Positions 32,548-40,493 of a stretch of DNA of 64,000 bases are shown here, piece by piece; positions within the stretch are counted from its first letter, which is position 1, and each line of letters starts with the position of its first letter. The stretch comes from JBDOQU01 sp039839375. GTDB taxonomy: Bacteria > Pseudomonadota > Alphaproteobacteria > DSM-16000 > Inquilinaceae. The stretch spans positions 1-64,000 of the forward strand of contig NZ_JBDOQU010000012.1 of assembly GCF_039839375.1 (NCBI RefSeq). Reading direction: 5' to 3'. The notes under the pieces are model-generated. The model was not told the DNA's origin. It was given only the letters and a program-made list of their open reading frames with translations, and did not search any database. The translations under genes were made by a program, and so were the position numbers.

Positions 32548-33047
32548 TGGAGATCAGGGAGGAACGGCCGGAGGACATCCCGGCGATCCGGCAGCTCGTG
32601 GAAGAGGCGTTCCGGCCGCAGCCCTACAGCAACAAGCGGGAGCATTTCCTGCTGGACGATCTGCGGGAGGATGGCGCGCTGACGGTCGCCCTGGTGGCGG
32701 AAGAGGCGAGCGAGGTCGTGGGGCAGGTCGCCTTCTCCTTGGTTCGGATCGACGGCCGGGAGGGCCGCTGGCACGGCCTCGGCCCAATCGCCGTCCGGCC
32801 CGACCGGCAGGGGCGAGGAATTGGCGCCGCGCTGGTCCGCGCCGGCCTCGACCGACTGAAGGCGCTGGACGCGGCGGGGTGCGTTCTGCTGGGTGAACCC
32901 GCCTTCTACGGCCGCTTCGGCTTCAAGGCGGACTCCCGCCTGCGGCTGGAGGGCGTCCCGCCGGAATATTTCCTCATCCTGCCCTTTGCCGAAGACGTGC
33001 CCCAGGGCGCCGTCGAATACCATCCGGCCTTCTCGAAGGCAGGCTAG
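32547..33047 (+). CDS. GNAT family N-acetyltransferase
   Basis: The 166-residue product has the GNAT fold: IREERPEDIPAIRQLVEEAF at the start, then GLGPIAVRPDRQGRGIGAAL, in which RQGRGIG is the acetyl-CoA pyrophosphate loop. It continues with CVLLGEPAFYGRFGF. This matches the YhbS-like subgroup. It acetylates an unidentified amine substrate. The start codon overlaps the phosphoesterase stop by one base, and GGGGAGG lies upstream. Confidence 0.88.
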   Translation: MEIREERPEDIPAIRQLVEEAFRPQPYSNKREHFLLDDLREDGALTVALVAEEASEVVGQVAFSLVRIDGREGRWHGLGPIAVRPDRQGRGIGAALVRAGLDRLKALDAAGCVLLGEPAFYGRFGFKADSRLRLEGVPPEYFLILPFAEDVPQGAVEYHPAFSKAG

Positions 33048-33065
33048 CAATCAGGGAGAGACGAT

Positions 33066-33524
33066 ATGGCTGACGTGAAGTTGCCGATGGAAGGCACGTG
33101 CCGGTGCGGACAGGTGCGCTTAAGGATCACCGCCCCGCCGCTCGCGACGGCCGCCTGCCATTGCACCGGTTGCCAGCGCATGAGTTCCAGCGCCTTTTCC
33201 CTCACGGCCATTATCCCCAGCGAAGGCTTCTCGGTCATCCAGGGGGAGCCGGTGGAGGGCGGCCTCCAGGGAGGCGAAACCCACCACTATTTCTGTCCGC
33301 GATGCATGAGCTGGATGTTCACCCGCGCGGAAGGCATGGACGAGTTCGTCAATATCCGCCCGACGATGCTCGAGGATCCCACCGCCCTCTCCACGCCCTT
33401 CATCGAAACCTATGCCAGCGAAAAGCTCCCCTGGGCGGTCACGGGCGCCAGGCACAGCTTTGAGACATTCCCGCCGATGGAGGCGTTTGGACCGCTGATC
33501 GCGGAGTATGCGGCGCAATCGTAA
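33066..33524 (+). CDS. GFA (CENP-V/glutathione-dependent formaldehyde-activating-like) protein
   Basis: The 152-residue product has the paired zinc-binding cysteines of the GFA fold: CRCGQVRL near residue 12, ACHCTGCQRMSSSAFS near 31-46 and YFCPRCMSWMF near 75. Founding members were linked to adduct formation between glutathione and formaldehyde, but many relatives have no proven activity. GGGAGA lies upstream of the ATG. The last codons overlap a small open frame beginning at 33508. Confidence 0.9.
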   Translation: MADVKLPMEGTCRCGQVRLRITAPPLATAACHCTGCQRMSSSAFSLTAIIPSEGFSVIQGEPVEGGLQGGETHHYFCPRCMSWMFTRAEGMDEFVNIRPTMLEDPTALSTPFIETYASEKLPWAVTGARHSFETFPPMEAFGPLIAEYAAQS

Positions 33525-33678
33525 GCCGCGTCCGGAACCGGATTCACGGGCAGCTCGCCATGCGCTGCCTTTGAAGGACCGTCTGGCCCGCGCCAAGGCG
33601 CTCGCCGACGCAATGGGGCCGAACGATCCTGATTTCGACATGAAGGCCTATACCGACGAGATGTGGAACGACGCCTGA
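33508..33678 (+). CDS. Small 56-residue protein, possibly antitoxin-like
   Basis: The frame runs from an ATG inside the last codons of the GFA gene to a TGA at 33676. It encodes a basic N-terminus, a helix (LKDRLARAKALADAM), and a C-terminal DFDMKAYTDEMWNDA. A closing segment like this, with acidic residues and a tryptophan, resembles the C-termini of some VapB/CopG-type antitoxins that insert into a PIN toxin, but there is no toxin gene beside it. No strong ribosome-binding site precedes it. It may be an orphan antitoxin or not a gene at all. Confidence 0.35.
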   Translation: MRRNRKPRPEPDSRAARHALPLKDRLARAKALADAMGPNDPDFDMKAYTDEMWNDA

Positions 33679-33721
33679 TGTTTCGCTCATACCAATCTCG
33701 CCTGGCAGGTAGGTATTGGGT

Positions 33722-34303
33722 TCAGTAAGGCGTTCCCTCGGCGGCGCGTTTGGCCGCCAGCGCCGTGGCGTACCATTCGAATTCATCCAGGAAGCGCGTC
33801 GCCGCCTTGTCTATCCAGGGTTCGGCGGCCTCGCCATCGTCGGAAAGCGCCTTGCCGATGGAGGGAATGGCGAGGACCGAGGGCAGGCTCGGCATGCCCA
33901 GCTCGGTCAGGATCGTCCTCAGCGCGACCGCCGCGCGGACGCCGCCGAACCGGCCGGCCGAATAGGACATGATGGTCGACGGCCGCCAGAAATATTCCTC
34001 TAGGAAATGGTCCAGCAGGTTCTTCAGCGCCGGCGGGACGGACTGGTTGTATTCCGCCGTCACGATGACGAAGCCGTCCGCGCGCCGGTAGAGCGTCGCC
34101 AGCTCCTCCAGCACCGGCGGGGCCGAACCGGCCGAATGCTCCTTGTACATCCGGTCCAGCAGCGGCAGTTGCTTCTCAAGCGGATCGACCAGTACCGCCT
34201 CGTGGCCCCGCTCTTCCAGCCGCCTGACGATGTAGCGGGCGGCCTTGATGCCTTGCCGGTCGGATCGGACGGACCCGAGGATGACGGGGACGACAAGGCT
34301 CAT
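33722..34303 (-). CDS. NADPH-dependent FMN reductase family protein
   Basis: The 193-residue flavodoxin-like enzyme has the typical N-terminal strand and phosphate loop, PVILGSVRSDRQGIKAARYI. The middle motif is FVIVTAEYNQSVPPALKNLLDH, and SAGRFGGVRAAVALRTIL follows. Such enzymes reduce FMN, quinones, azo dyes or chromate with NAD(P)H. The ATG at 34303 overlaps the stop of the upstream GNAT gene (ATGA) and has GGAAG before it. The in-frame extension to 34372 lies inside that gene and can be dropped. Confidence 0.9.
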   Translation of the reverse strand: MSLVVPVILGSVRSDRQGIKAARYIVRRLEERGHEAVLVDPLEKQLPLLDRMYKEHSAGSAPPVLEELATLYRRADGFVIVTAEYNQSVPPALKNLLDHFLEEYFWRPSTIMSYSAGRFGGVRAAVALRTILTELGMPSLPSVLAIPSIGKALSDDGEAAEPWIDKAATRFLDEFEWYATALAAKRAAEGTPY

Positions 34304-34797
34304 GTGACGCTTCCTTTCCCTTCGGCCGCCAACCGGTTCAGATCGTCGCCGGTCGCCCGATAGTGCAGCCATTCATCCATATGCGCGAATCCCAGCGCAT
34401 CGTAGAAGCCGCGCGCGGGATTCCAGTCCAGGACGCTGAGGTCCAGGCGGCGGCAGCCGCGTTCGACGGCCAGGGCGGCGACGGCGGAAACCAGCTTCCG
34501 GCCCAGCCCCGTGCCCCGCGTCTTCTCGCTGACATAGAGGTCCTCAATATGGATGCCGGCCCGCCCTTCCCAGGTGGAGTAGTTGTGGAAGAAGAGCGTG
34601 AATCCCTCTACCGCACCATCCATCTCCGCGACCATCGCCTCGAATTTCGGCGAGACGCCCCAGCCGTCGCGCAGCAGATCGTCCTCGGTCGCCTTTACCT
34701 GATCTTCCGCCTCCTCGAACCGCGCCAGTTCGCGGATCAGGCCCAGGATGGCGGGAACGTCGTCGGGCGTGGCGGTGCGGATCGCTGTTCGGGTCAT
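34300..34797 (-). CDS. GNAT family N-acetyltransferase (diamine acetyltransferase-like)
   Basis: The 165-residue product shows IRTATPDDVPAILGLIRELARFE, then FHNYSTWEGRAGIHIEDLYV with the acetyl-CoA loop EKTRGTGLGRKLVSAVAALA. It ends DLSVLDWNPARGFYDALGF, the standard end of the fold. The NYSTWEGRAGIHIEDLYV segment is characteristic of the spermine/spermidine acetyltransferase-like branch, though the substrate is not proven. The start is either 34797 (chosen; normal N-terminus) or 34809. Its stop overlaps the FMN reductase start, forming a two-gene unit on the minus strand. Confidence 0.87.
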   Translation of the reverse strand: MTRTAIRTATPDDVPAILGLIRELARFEEAEDQVKATEDDLLRDGWGVSPKFEAMVAEMDGAVEGFTLFFHNYSTWEGRAGIHIEDLYVSEKTRGTGLGRKLVSAVAALAVERGCRRLDLSVLDWNPARGFYDALGFAHMDEWLHYRATGDDLNRLAAEGKGSVT

Positions 34798-34883
34798 GGG
34801 CTCTGGCATGGTGACGGAGCGACAGGCCGCCAGAGCTAGCATCTATCGGCCGAAGCTTGAAGCAGGAGAGGCCAAGAAAACGT

Positions 34884-34942
34884 CATCCTGAGCCCGTCGA
34901 AGGATGTGGGGCCCGCATGGTTCGACAAGCTCACCATGAGGG
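34884..34942. repeat. Family 2 intergenic inverted repeat
   Basis: CATCCTGAGCCCGTCGAAGG and GGTTCGACAAGCTCACCATG flank GTGGGGCCCGC. This is the same design as 12781-12840. It lies in the gene-free stretch 34798-35342, all of which is repeat DNA or short spacers. Confidence 0.75.
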
Positions 34943-34969
34943 GAAGGAACGAGCCTTTCTCCTTGTTGG

Positions 34970-35088
34970 TCATTCCGGCCCCCGAGCCGGAATCCATAGA
35001 TCGTCGCCGCCTCACCGGCGGCGAAGGAATGGGTGCGGTCCCGGCGTCCGTCGGCACCGCATGGATGCTGGATCAGGTCCAGCATGAC
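34970..35088 (+). repeat. Family 1 paired-palindrome repeat
   Basis: The left palindrome is ATTCCGGC/GCCGGAAT (34972-34993) with loop CCCCGA, and the right is ATGCTGGA/TCCAGCAT (35065-35085) with loop TCAGG. The intervening segment has GTCGCCGCCTCACCGGCGGC. The next unit follows directly through the T-rich linker. Confidence 0.85.
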
Positions 35089-35102
35089 GTTGTTTTTTTT
35101 GG

Positions 35103-35220
35103 TCATTCCAGACTTGATCTGGAATCCATGGGCCAGCGCCGCTTCACCGGCGGCGAAGTCCCGATGTCGCCCCGCCGGCCATCGACGCCGTATGGATGCT
35201 GGATCGGGGTCCAGCATGAC
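35103..35220 (+). repeat. Family 1 paired-palindrome repeat, tandem to the previous unit
   Basis: The left palindrome is ATTCCAGA/TCTGGAAT (35105-35125), where A and T replace C/G at paired positions. The right palindrome is ATGCTGGA/TCCAGCAT with loop TCGGGG (35196-35217). The spacer holds CGCCGCTTCACCGGCGGCG. Confidence 0.85.
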
Positions 35221-35342
35221 GGTGTTCAGGGCAGAATCCTCATCATGACTCGATCCTGGAGCCAGCATTGGCCGGCCGGTGCTTGAAACCGCCCGATAGC
35301 CGCCCTATTGTGACCTCACGTGGTCACATGACGGAGCCGGCC

Positions 35343-35594
35343 ATGAAATCCTTCCAGGTCCGGGAAGCGAAAGCCAAATTCTCCGCGTTGATCGATGCGG
35401 CGGAACGAGGACAGCCTACGACGATCACGCGTCATGGAAGGGCGGCGGCGGTCGTGGTCCCCGTCGATGACGCCCGGCGGCTCTACCACGATGACGGGCC
35501 GTCCTTCGCGGCGACGCTGCTCGCCTTCCCGGGATTCGGTCTCGATCTTGATTTCGAACGCGACCAGAATCCCTTGAAAGAGGTGGACCTTTGA
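35343..35594 (+). CDS. Phd/YefM-type antitoxin
   Basis: The 83-residue product opens with the classic Phd/YefM pattern: MKSFQVREAKAKFSALIDAA, then ERGQPTTITRHGRAAAVVVP. This part folds into the DNA-binding dimer, and the C-terminal acidic tail (about 55-83) should wrap the toxin. The ATG at 35343 has GACGGAG upstream. Its stop overlaps the TTG start of a PIN-domain toxin by three bases. The pair is embedded in repeat-rich DNA, typical for mobile toxin-antitoxin modules. Confidence 0.9.
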   Translation: MKSFQVREAKAKFSALIDAAERGQPTTITRHGRAAAVVVPVDDARRLYHDDGPSFAATLLAFPGFGLDLDFERDQNPLKEVDL

Positions 35595-36040
35595 CCGCCG
35601 GCTATCTGGTCGATGCCTCGGTATTATCCATGCTGGCGCCCGACAGGCCGCCAATTCCCGAGGATATGGCAGCCTGGTTGGAGACCAATGACGAGCGGCT
35701 CTACCTTTCAGCCATCACCGTGGCGGAGATCGAACAGGGAATATGCAAGCTGCGCCGCCTAGGCGGCATTGAGCGGGCGCGCCGGCTGACGGAATGGCTT
35801 GACGACCTTCAGGCGCGGACAGGCGATCGTGTCCTGGCTGTGGATTTCCATGTGGCCAGGGCGGCGGGAATCCTTTCCGGCAACGCCGTCTCCATCGGCC
35901 GTCATCCGGGATTCCCGGACGTGGCGATCGCCGCCACCGCCATCGTTCACCAATTGACGCTGCTGACCAGGAACGGAAAACATTTCGCGTCGCTGGACGT
36001 GGACTATCTCGATCCATTCGAGACGCCGCCCGTTTCGTAG
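35591..36040 (+). CDS. PIN-domain toxin (VapC-like ribonuclease)
   Basis: The 149-residue product has the acidic residues of the PIN active site: Asp8 in YLVDASVLS, the glutamate in LSAITVAEIEQGI, and aspartates in GFPDVAIAATAI and TLLTRNGKHFASLDVDYLDP. These bind Mg2+ and cut RNA in VapC-type toxins. The TTG start (35591) overlaps the antitoxin stop, with AGAGGTGG upstream, so production should be coupled to the antitoxin. The pairing of a Phd-like antitoxin with a PIN toxin is common. Confidence 0.9.
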   Translation: MTAGYLVDASVLSMLAPDRPPIPEDMAAWLETNDERLYLSAITVAEIEQGICKLRRLGGIERARRLTEWLDDLQARTGDRVLAVDFHVARAAGILSGNAVSIGRHPGFPDVAIAATAIVHQLTLLTRNGKHFASLDVDYLDPFETPPVS

Positions 36041-36087
36041 AATCCGAAACCCGCCATGAGAGGAGAGGCGCGTACCTCCCCTCCTCG

Positions 36088-36180
36088 TCATTCCGGACTT
36101 GATCCGGAATCCATGGGCCAGCGCCGCTTCGCCGACGGTGAAGGAACGGCCACGGTCTCGACCTCGACTCCCCGTAGGCG
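36088..36180 (+). repeat. Family 1 repeat, truncated (left palindrome only)
   Basis: The palindrome ATTCCGGA/TCCGGAAT is at 36090-36110, followed by CATGGGCCAGCGCCGCTTCG. The right palindrome is absent: similarity fades by about 36180. The stretch 36041-36337 holds only this and the direct repeats at 36260. Confidence 0.7.
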
Positions 36181-36259
36181 GGAACCTCGCCGATGCAGGT
36201 TTTCAACAAGCCGGATGTAGGATATAATTCCTGAAACGATGCGGCGCGAGAGTCGGAGG

Positions 36260-36289
36260 ATGATGACGAATGATGACAAATGATGACAC
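36260..36289 (+). repeat. Three 10-bp direct repeats upstream of uvrD
   Basis: The units are ATGATGACGA, ATGATGACAA and ATGATGACAC, head to tail. A near-identical triplet (28 of 30 bases) lies in the same orientation upstream of bamD (50151-50180, minus strand). The 10-bp period puts each unit on the same face of the DNA helix, as in arrayed protein-binding sites. A GTGCTATA sequence lies downstream at 36321. Confidence 0.75.
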
Positions 36290-36337
36290 TTGCATACGGA
36301 AATTTATCGACGGACGGTTCGTGCTATAGGAGCCGGC

Positions 36338-38617
36338 ATGTCCCGAACCTGGTCCGATGATCCCCTGAACGAGGCCGCCGCCGCGCCGGTCGACGCTTTC
36401 CCCTATCTCGACGGCCTCAACGCCCCGCAGCGGGAGGCTGTGGAGGCGCTGGACGGGCCCGTCCTGGTGCTGGCGGGGGCCGGCACCGGCAAGACCCGCG
36501 TGCTGACCACCCGCCTCGGCCACCTGCTGATGACCAGGCGCGCCTGGCCCAGCCAGATCCTGGCCGTCACCTTCACCAACAAGGCGGCGCGGGAGATGCG
36601 GGAGCGCGTCTCGACGCTGGTCGGCGGGCCGACGGAAGGCTGGTGGATGGGCACCTTCCACGCACTGGCCGCCCGCATCCTGCGCCGCCATGCCGAAGAG
36701 GTTGGGCTGAAATCCAACTTCACCATCCTGGACACGGACGACCAGATCCGTCTGGTCAAGCAGTTGCTGGAGGCGGAGCAGGTCGATTCCAAGCGCTGGC
36801 CGGCGCGCATGATCCTCGGCACGTTCGAACGCTGGAAGGATCGCGGGCTGACCCCCGCGCGGCTGAAGCCGGAGGATGGCGGCGACGTTGCCGGGGGCCG
36901 GGTGGTGGCGCTCTATCATGCCTATCAGGAAAGGCTGCGGTCGCTGAACGCGTGCGATTTCGGCGATTTGCTGCTGCACAATTTGACCCTCTTCGCGAAG
37001 ACCGAGGAGGTGGCGGGCAAGACGCGCTTCCCGATCCTGGAGGAATACCAGAACCGGTTCCGCTACATACTGGTCGACGAATACCAGGACACCAACTCCG
37101 CCCAATACCAGTGGCTGCGCTATCTGGCGCAGGCTCGCCGCAACATCTGCTGCGTCGGTGACGACGACCAGAGCATCTATTCCTGGCGGGGGGCGGAGAT
37201 CTCCAACATCCTGCGGTTCGAGCAGGATTTCCCCGGCGCCCGCGTGATCCGGCTTGAGCAGAACTACCGCTCCACCGACCAGATATTGGGCGCGGCCTCC
37301 GGCCTTATCGCCCACAATCAGGGCCGGCTCGGCAAGACGCTGTTCACCACCGCCGATGGCGGCGAGAAGATCGTCGTCCGCGCCGTCTGGGACGGAGAGG
37401 AGGAGGCCCGTTGGGTGGTGGAGGAGATTGAGGCGCTCCAGCGCAAGAACGTCTCGCTGGACGAGGTCGCGATCCTGGTGCGTGCCGGCTTCCAGATGCG
37501 GGAGTTCGAGGAACGGTTCATCACCACCGGCATGCCCTACCGCGTGGTCGGCGGCCCGCGCTTCTATGAGCGGCTGGAGATCAGGGACGCGATGGCCTAT
37601 CTGCGCGTCATAGCCCAGCCGGACGACGATTTGGCGTTCGAACGGATCGTCAATACGCCCAGGCGAGGCATCGGCACGGCGACGCTCCAGACGCTCCATC
37701 AGGTCGCCCGCGCGGCGCAGGTTCCACTGACCGAGGCGACCTGGCGGGTGGTCGAGACGGACGAGTTGAAGCCGAAGGCCAGGAACGCGCTGCGCGCCCT
37801 GATGACCGACATCGACCGCTGGCGCGACATGGCCGGGAAGATGCCGCATCCCGACCTCGCGCGCATCGTGCTGGACGAAAGCGGCTACACCGCCATGTGG
37901 CAGGCCGACAAAACGCCCGAGGCGCCGGGGCGGCTGGAGAATCTGAAGGAGCTGGTCGCCGCGATGGAGGAGTTCGAGACGCTGGGCGGCTTCCTGGAAC
38001 ATGTCTCGCTGGTCATGGACACCGAAGGCGCGAAGGGGGAGCCGATGGCGACCCTGATGACCCTCCATGCCGCCAAGGGTCTGGAGTATGAACATGTCTT
38101 CCTGCCGGGGTGGGAGGAAGGGGTCTTCCCCAACCAGCGCGCGCTGGACGAAACCGGCATCGCCGGGCTGGAGGAGGAACGCCGGCTGGCCTATGTCGGC
38201 CTGACCCGCGCGAAACGCCGCGCCTACGTGACCTCCGCCGCCAACCGGCGCATCCACGGCACCTGGCAGAGCTCCATCCCCTCCCGTTTCGTCGAGGAGT
38301 TGCCGGCCGATCATGTCGATGTCCAGAGCGATAGCGGCCTGGGCGCGGAGCCCCGCTCCGGATTCGCCTTCCCCAGCCAGCGGTTGGGCGGGTTCATGCG
38401 CAAGGCAGCCCCGACGATCGAGGGCACGGCCTATGCGGTGGAGGAACGAGCGCGGCCGGACAAGCCCTTCGCCGTCGGCGACCGGGTGTTCCACCAGAAA
38501 TTCGGTTACGGCACGGTGCGCGGGACGGACAATGACAAGCTGGCGATCGCCTTCGATCATTCGGGGGAGAAGAAGGTGATGGACAGCTTCGTCGTCCCCG
38601 CGGATCGGGCGGGATGA
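36338..38617 (+). CDS. uvrD: UvrD/PcrA-type superfamily 1 DNA helicase
   Basis: The 759-residue 3'-5' helicase acts in nucleotide excision and mismatch repair. Motifs in order: Q motif LNAPQREAV, Walker A AGAGTGKTR, TFTNKAAREMRERV, Walker B VDEYQDTN, GDDDQSIYSWRGA, QNYRST, LMTLHAAKGLEYEHVFLPGW and RRLAYVGLTRAKRR. A C-terminal Tudor-like segment (FAVGDRVFHQKFGYGTV), used by UvrD/PcrA to bind RNA polymerase, is present. The ATG at 36338 has AGGAG 5 bases upstream; an earlier ATG lacks one. The upstream triple direct repeat matches one ahead of bamD, which may mean shared control. Confidence 0.95.
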   Translation: MSRTWSDDPLNEAAAAPVDAFPYLDGLNAPQREAVEALDGPVLVLAGAGTGKTRVLTTRLGHLLMTRRAWPSQILAVTFTNKAAREMRERVSTLVGGPTEGWWMGTFHALAARILRRHAEEVGLKSNFTILDTDDQIRLVKQLLEAEQVDSKRWPARMILGTFERWKDRGLTPARLKPEDGGDVAGGRVVALYHAYQERLRSLNACDFGDLLLHNLTLFAKTEEVAGKTRFPILEEYQNRFRYILVDEYQDTNSAQYQWLRYLAQARRNICCVGDDDQSIYSWRGAEISNILRFEQDFPGARVIRLEQNYRSTDQILGAASGLIAHNQGRLGKTLFTTADGGEKIVVRAVWDGEEEARWVVEEIEALQRKNVSLDEVAILVRAGFQMREFEERFITTGMPYRVVGGPRFYERLEIRDAMAYLRVIAQPDDDLAFERIVNTPRRGIGTATLQTLHQVARAAQVPLTEATWRVVETDELKPKARNALRALMTDIDRWRDMAGKMPHPDLARIVLDESGYTAMWQADKTPEAPGRLENLKELVAAMEEFETLGGFLEHVSLVMDTEGAKGEPMATLMTLHAAKGLEYEHVFLPGWEEGVFPNQRALDETGIAGLEEERRLAYVGLTRAKRRAYVTSAANRRIHGTWQSSIPSRFVEELPADHVDVQSDSGLGAEPRSGFAFPSQRLGGFMRKAAPTIEGTAYAVEERARPDKPFAVGDRVFHQKFGYGTVRGTDNDKLAIAFDHSGEKKVMDSFVVPADRAG

Positions 38618-38729
38618 TTTTTTGAACCGGAAGCGGAACCGACCGATCCGCGCGGTGTCAGTCTATATGTGCGGCACGAGGACGGCCCTGATGGCCGTCG
38701 CCGCGAGATTGAGAAAAGAGGATCACACC

Positions 38730-38858
38730 ATGCGCAAGATGATCATTCTGGCCGGTGCCCTTCTGGCTGCTGTCACGCTCAGCGCGTGCAACGAGGGCGG
38801 CGGTGACGGCGCGGCCCCCGAACAGTCCGCGCCGACCGCTCCGGCGACGCCGCAGTAA
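38730..38858 (+). CDS. Small lipoprotein
   Basis: The 42-residue precursor has a lipoprotein signal (MRKMIILAGALLAAVTLSAC, lipobox TLSAC) and a mature part of only 23 residues, rich in Gly, Glu, Ala, Thr and Pro. It resembles entericidin-like small lipoproteins in size but has no recognisable family motif. AGAGGA lies upstream of the ATG and a strong terminator follows 25 bases after the stop, so it appears to be a stand-alone expressed gene. Confidence 0.78.
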   Translation: MRKMIILAGALLAAVTLSACNEGGGDGAAPEQSAPTAPATPQ

Positions 38859-38883
38859 GCCGGCGCTCCTGGTCCTTGAAGCG

Positions 38884-38917
38884 AACGGCCCGCCGGGCAA
38901 CCGGCGGGCCGTTTTGC
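38884..38917 (+). terminator. Rho-independent terminator after the small lipoprotein gene
   Basis: A 13-bp perfect stem AACGGCCCGCCGG/CCGGCGGGCCGTT with loop GCAA (38884-38913) is followed by TT and a short T-rich tail. Confidence 0.9.
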
Positions 38918-38960
38918 TGTCTGCTGTTTCGTAGGACAGTCCCCTTTTCCTAGCTTCTCT

Positions 38961-39022
38961 CCTCATGGTGAGCTTGTCGAACCATGTGTGCCCACACCCT
39001 TCGACTGGCTCAGGGTGAGGAG
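38961..39022. repeat. Family 2 intergenic inverted repeat
   Basis: CTCATGGTGAGCTTGTCGAA and TTCGACTGGCTCAGGGTGAG flank CCATGTGTGCCCACACCC. It lies between the small lipoprotein gene and the convergent anti-sigma gene. Confidence 0.7.
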
Positions 39023-39040
39023 AACTGAACGGGGGAAACC

Positions 39041-39880
39041 TCAGAGGTGGTCGACCTCCATCGTCGGCGCGGGCAGCACCTCCAGGCCGGGCGACACGGC
39101 GGCGGGCGCGGCCGTGGAGCCGTCCGGGACGGCGAGCGACTGCCTGCCGGCCGCTTCGGTCATGGATGGTGACTGCGCCTGGATGACCGTGGATAGCTGG
39201 CCCAGCATCGCGCCGGGGCCGGTCAGCGCGTAGGCGTAGGAACCGTCGACCCAGTAGAGGCCGCCGCCCTGGGGGGAGGCAAAGGGGCGGGGATCGGCCA
39301 GCCCCTGATGCAGATGGCCGCGCTGAAGGACGACGGGGCCGTTGGGGCCTTCGTAATAAAGGCGTTCGATCTGGCCGATGGAACCGTTGTGGACGGTCCG
39401 GCCGACCATCTCATAGCCCAGCGCGCCCAAATCCGGCGTGGAGCCGGTGGGAACCGGCGCGGCGGGCGAGGCCGCGAGGGCCACCGGGGCCATCTGGCCG
39501 GTCGCGGCGTCGGTCAGGAACATGGTCATGGGGGAGGGCGGGATCTCAGGCTCGCCCCTCAGCCACCAGCCGCCATAGCCGGCGGTCACGGTCAGCGCGA
39601 TCGCCGCCGCCATCTTTACCGCCGCCGGCGCGACGGACCGCCTGAACGACCGGTCGGGACGCTCCAGCGGCGTCAGCAGGCGCTTGGGGATCTCCTCATG
39701 GAAGGCCGCCATGTAGGTTTCCCGGATCGCCGCCCGATGGGCCTGGAAAATCTCCACCCGCTCCGCCTGCTCGGGATTGTCGCGAAGATAGCTCGCGACC
39801 TCCGACCGCCGGGACGGGTCGAGCAGATCGTCGGTAAAGGCCTGGAGATCCAGTTCCGTGATGGTGCTGGAGGTCGTCAT
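39041..39880 (-). CDS. Anti-sigma factor (membrane-anchored), partner of the ECF sigma factor
   Basis: The 279-residue protein begins with an anti-sigma-like cytoplasmic domain (LDLQAFTDDLLDPSRRSEVA, then a helix with HRAAIRETYMAAFHEEIPKRL). One membrane helix near residues 88-107 follows (MAAAIALTVTAGYGGWWL). The extracytoplasmic part of about 170 residues has a Pro/Ala-rich linker, a central domain with GYEMVGRTVHNGSIGQIERLYY, and a Pro/Ala-rich tail. No CHCC zinc motif is seen. The start overlaps the sigma factor stop by four bases (ATGA). Sensor and stress signal are unknown. Confidence 0.85.
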   Translation of the reverse strand: MTTSSTITELDLQAFTDDLLDPSRRSEVASYLRDNPEQAERVEIFQAHRAAIRETYMAAFHEEIPKRLLTPLERPDRSFRRSVAPAAVKMAAAIALTVTAGYGGWWLRGEPEIPPSPMTMFLTDAATGQMAPVALAASPAAPVPTGSTPDLGALGYEMVGRTVHNGSIGQIERLYYEGPNGPVVLQRGHLHQGLADPRPFASPQGGGLYWVDGSYAYALTGPGAMLGQLSTVIQAQSPSMTEAAGRQSLAVPDGSTAAPAAVSPGLEVLPAPTMEVDHL

Positions 39881-40392
39881 TTGACCCTCCTCAACAAGGG
39901 TGTCGGTCTGGTCGCCACCAGGGTCTCGCGCAAGGCGTCGCGTCCCCGCGACAGCCGCGACCGCAAGGTGCCGACGGGAATGTCCAGGATCCAGGCGGCC
40001 TCGTCGTAGGGCATGCCTTCCAGGCTGACCAGCAGGATGGCGTCGCGCTGCGCCACGGGCAGCCGCTCCAGCGCCTCCCCCACGCGCTGGCATTCGATGC
40101 GGCTTTCCTGGGAAGCCGGGGCCACCGGCTCGGGCACGGATTCCTCGTCTATGGAGCGCACCGCCGGTCGCCGGGACAGCGTCCGGCGGTGGTTCAGATA
40201 GATGTTATAGAGCATTCGGAACAGCCAACTTCTAAGCCGCCCGCTGCGCCGCCACAGATGACGCTTGCGCAGCGCCCGCTCCAGGCAGTCCTGCACAAGA
40301 TCGTCCGCCTCGTCCGCGCTGCGGGTCAATGCCCGCGCATAGCGGCGAAGGTGCGGGATTTCCCGCGCGATCATCCATTTCATGTCGCTCAT
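39877..40392 (-). CDS. ECF-type RNA polymerase sigma factor
   Basis: The 171-residue product has sigma region 2 (HLRRYARALTRSADEADDLVQDCLERAL, then LRSWLFRMLYNIYLNHRR) and region 4 (ALERLPVAQRDAILLVSLEG, then MPYDEAAWILDIPVGTLRSRLSRGRDALRE). There is no region 1 or 3, as usual for ECF factors. GGAG is upstream of the ATG. It is followed by its anti-sigma gene with a four-base overlap. It probably transcribes its own operon and the divergent DUF4168 gene, since GGAACC boxes face both ways in the intergenic region. Confidence 0.92.
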   Translation of the reverse strand: MSDMKWMIAREIPHLRRYARALTRSADEADDLVQDCLERALRKRHLWRRSGRLRSWLFRMLYNIYLNHRRTLSRRPAVRSIDEESVPEPVAPASQESRIECQRVGEALERLPVAQRDAILLVSLEGMPYDEAAWILDIPVGTLRSRLSRGRDALRETLVATRPTPLLRRVK

Positions 40393-40433
40393 CTGGGGGC
40401 GTCTCCGCCGGATTGTCCGTGCCTGTTAATAAA

Positions 40434-40459
40434 GACAACGAAAAGCCGATTCCGGTTCC
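40434..40459 (-). promoter_or_regulatory. Candidate ECF-type promoter of the sigma/anti-sigma operon
   Basis: Read on the minus strand: GGAACC (40459-40454), 17 bases, then GTC (40436-40434), upstream of the sigma gene. GGAAC -35 boxes are the hallmark of ECF promoters. The eight bases GGAACCGG are repeated in the opposite direction at 40494. Confidence 0.45.
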
Positions 40460-40493
40460 GTTGGGACAAACTTCGGACCTTGAAATTCCACGG

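Noticed and set aside
29831..36040. Phage-defence island in the accessory stretch
   Set aside because: Apart from one toxin-antitoxin pair, the genes are common metabolic or signalling types. There is no nuclease, restriction or known defence core.
36290..36337. LexA box upstream of uvrD
   Set aside because: The alphaproteobacterial pattern GTTC-N7-GTTC is not present; only a single GTTC occurs.
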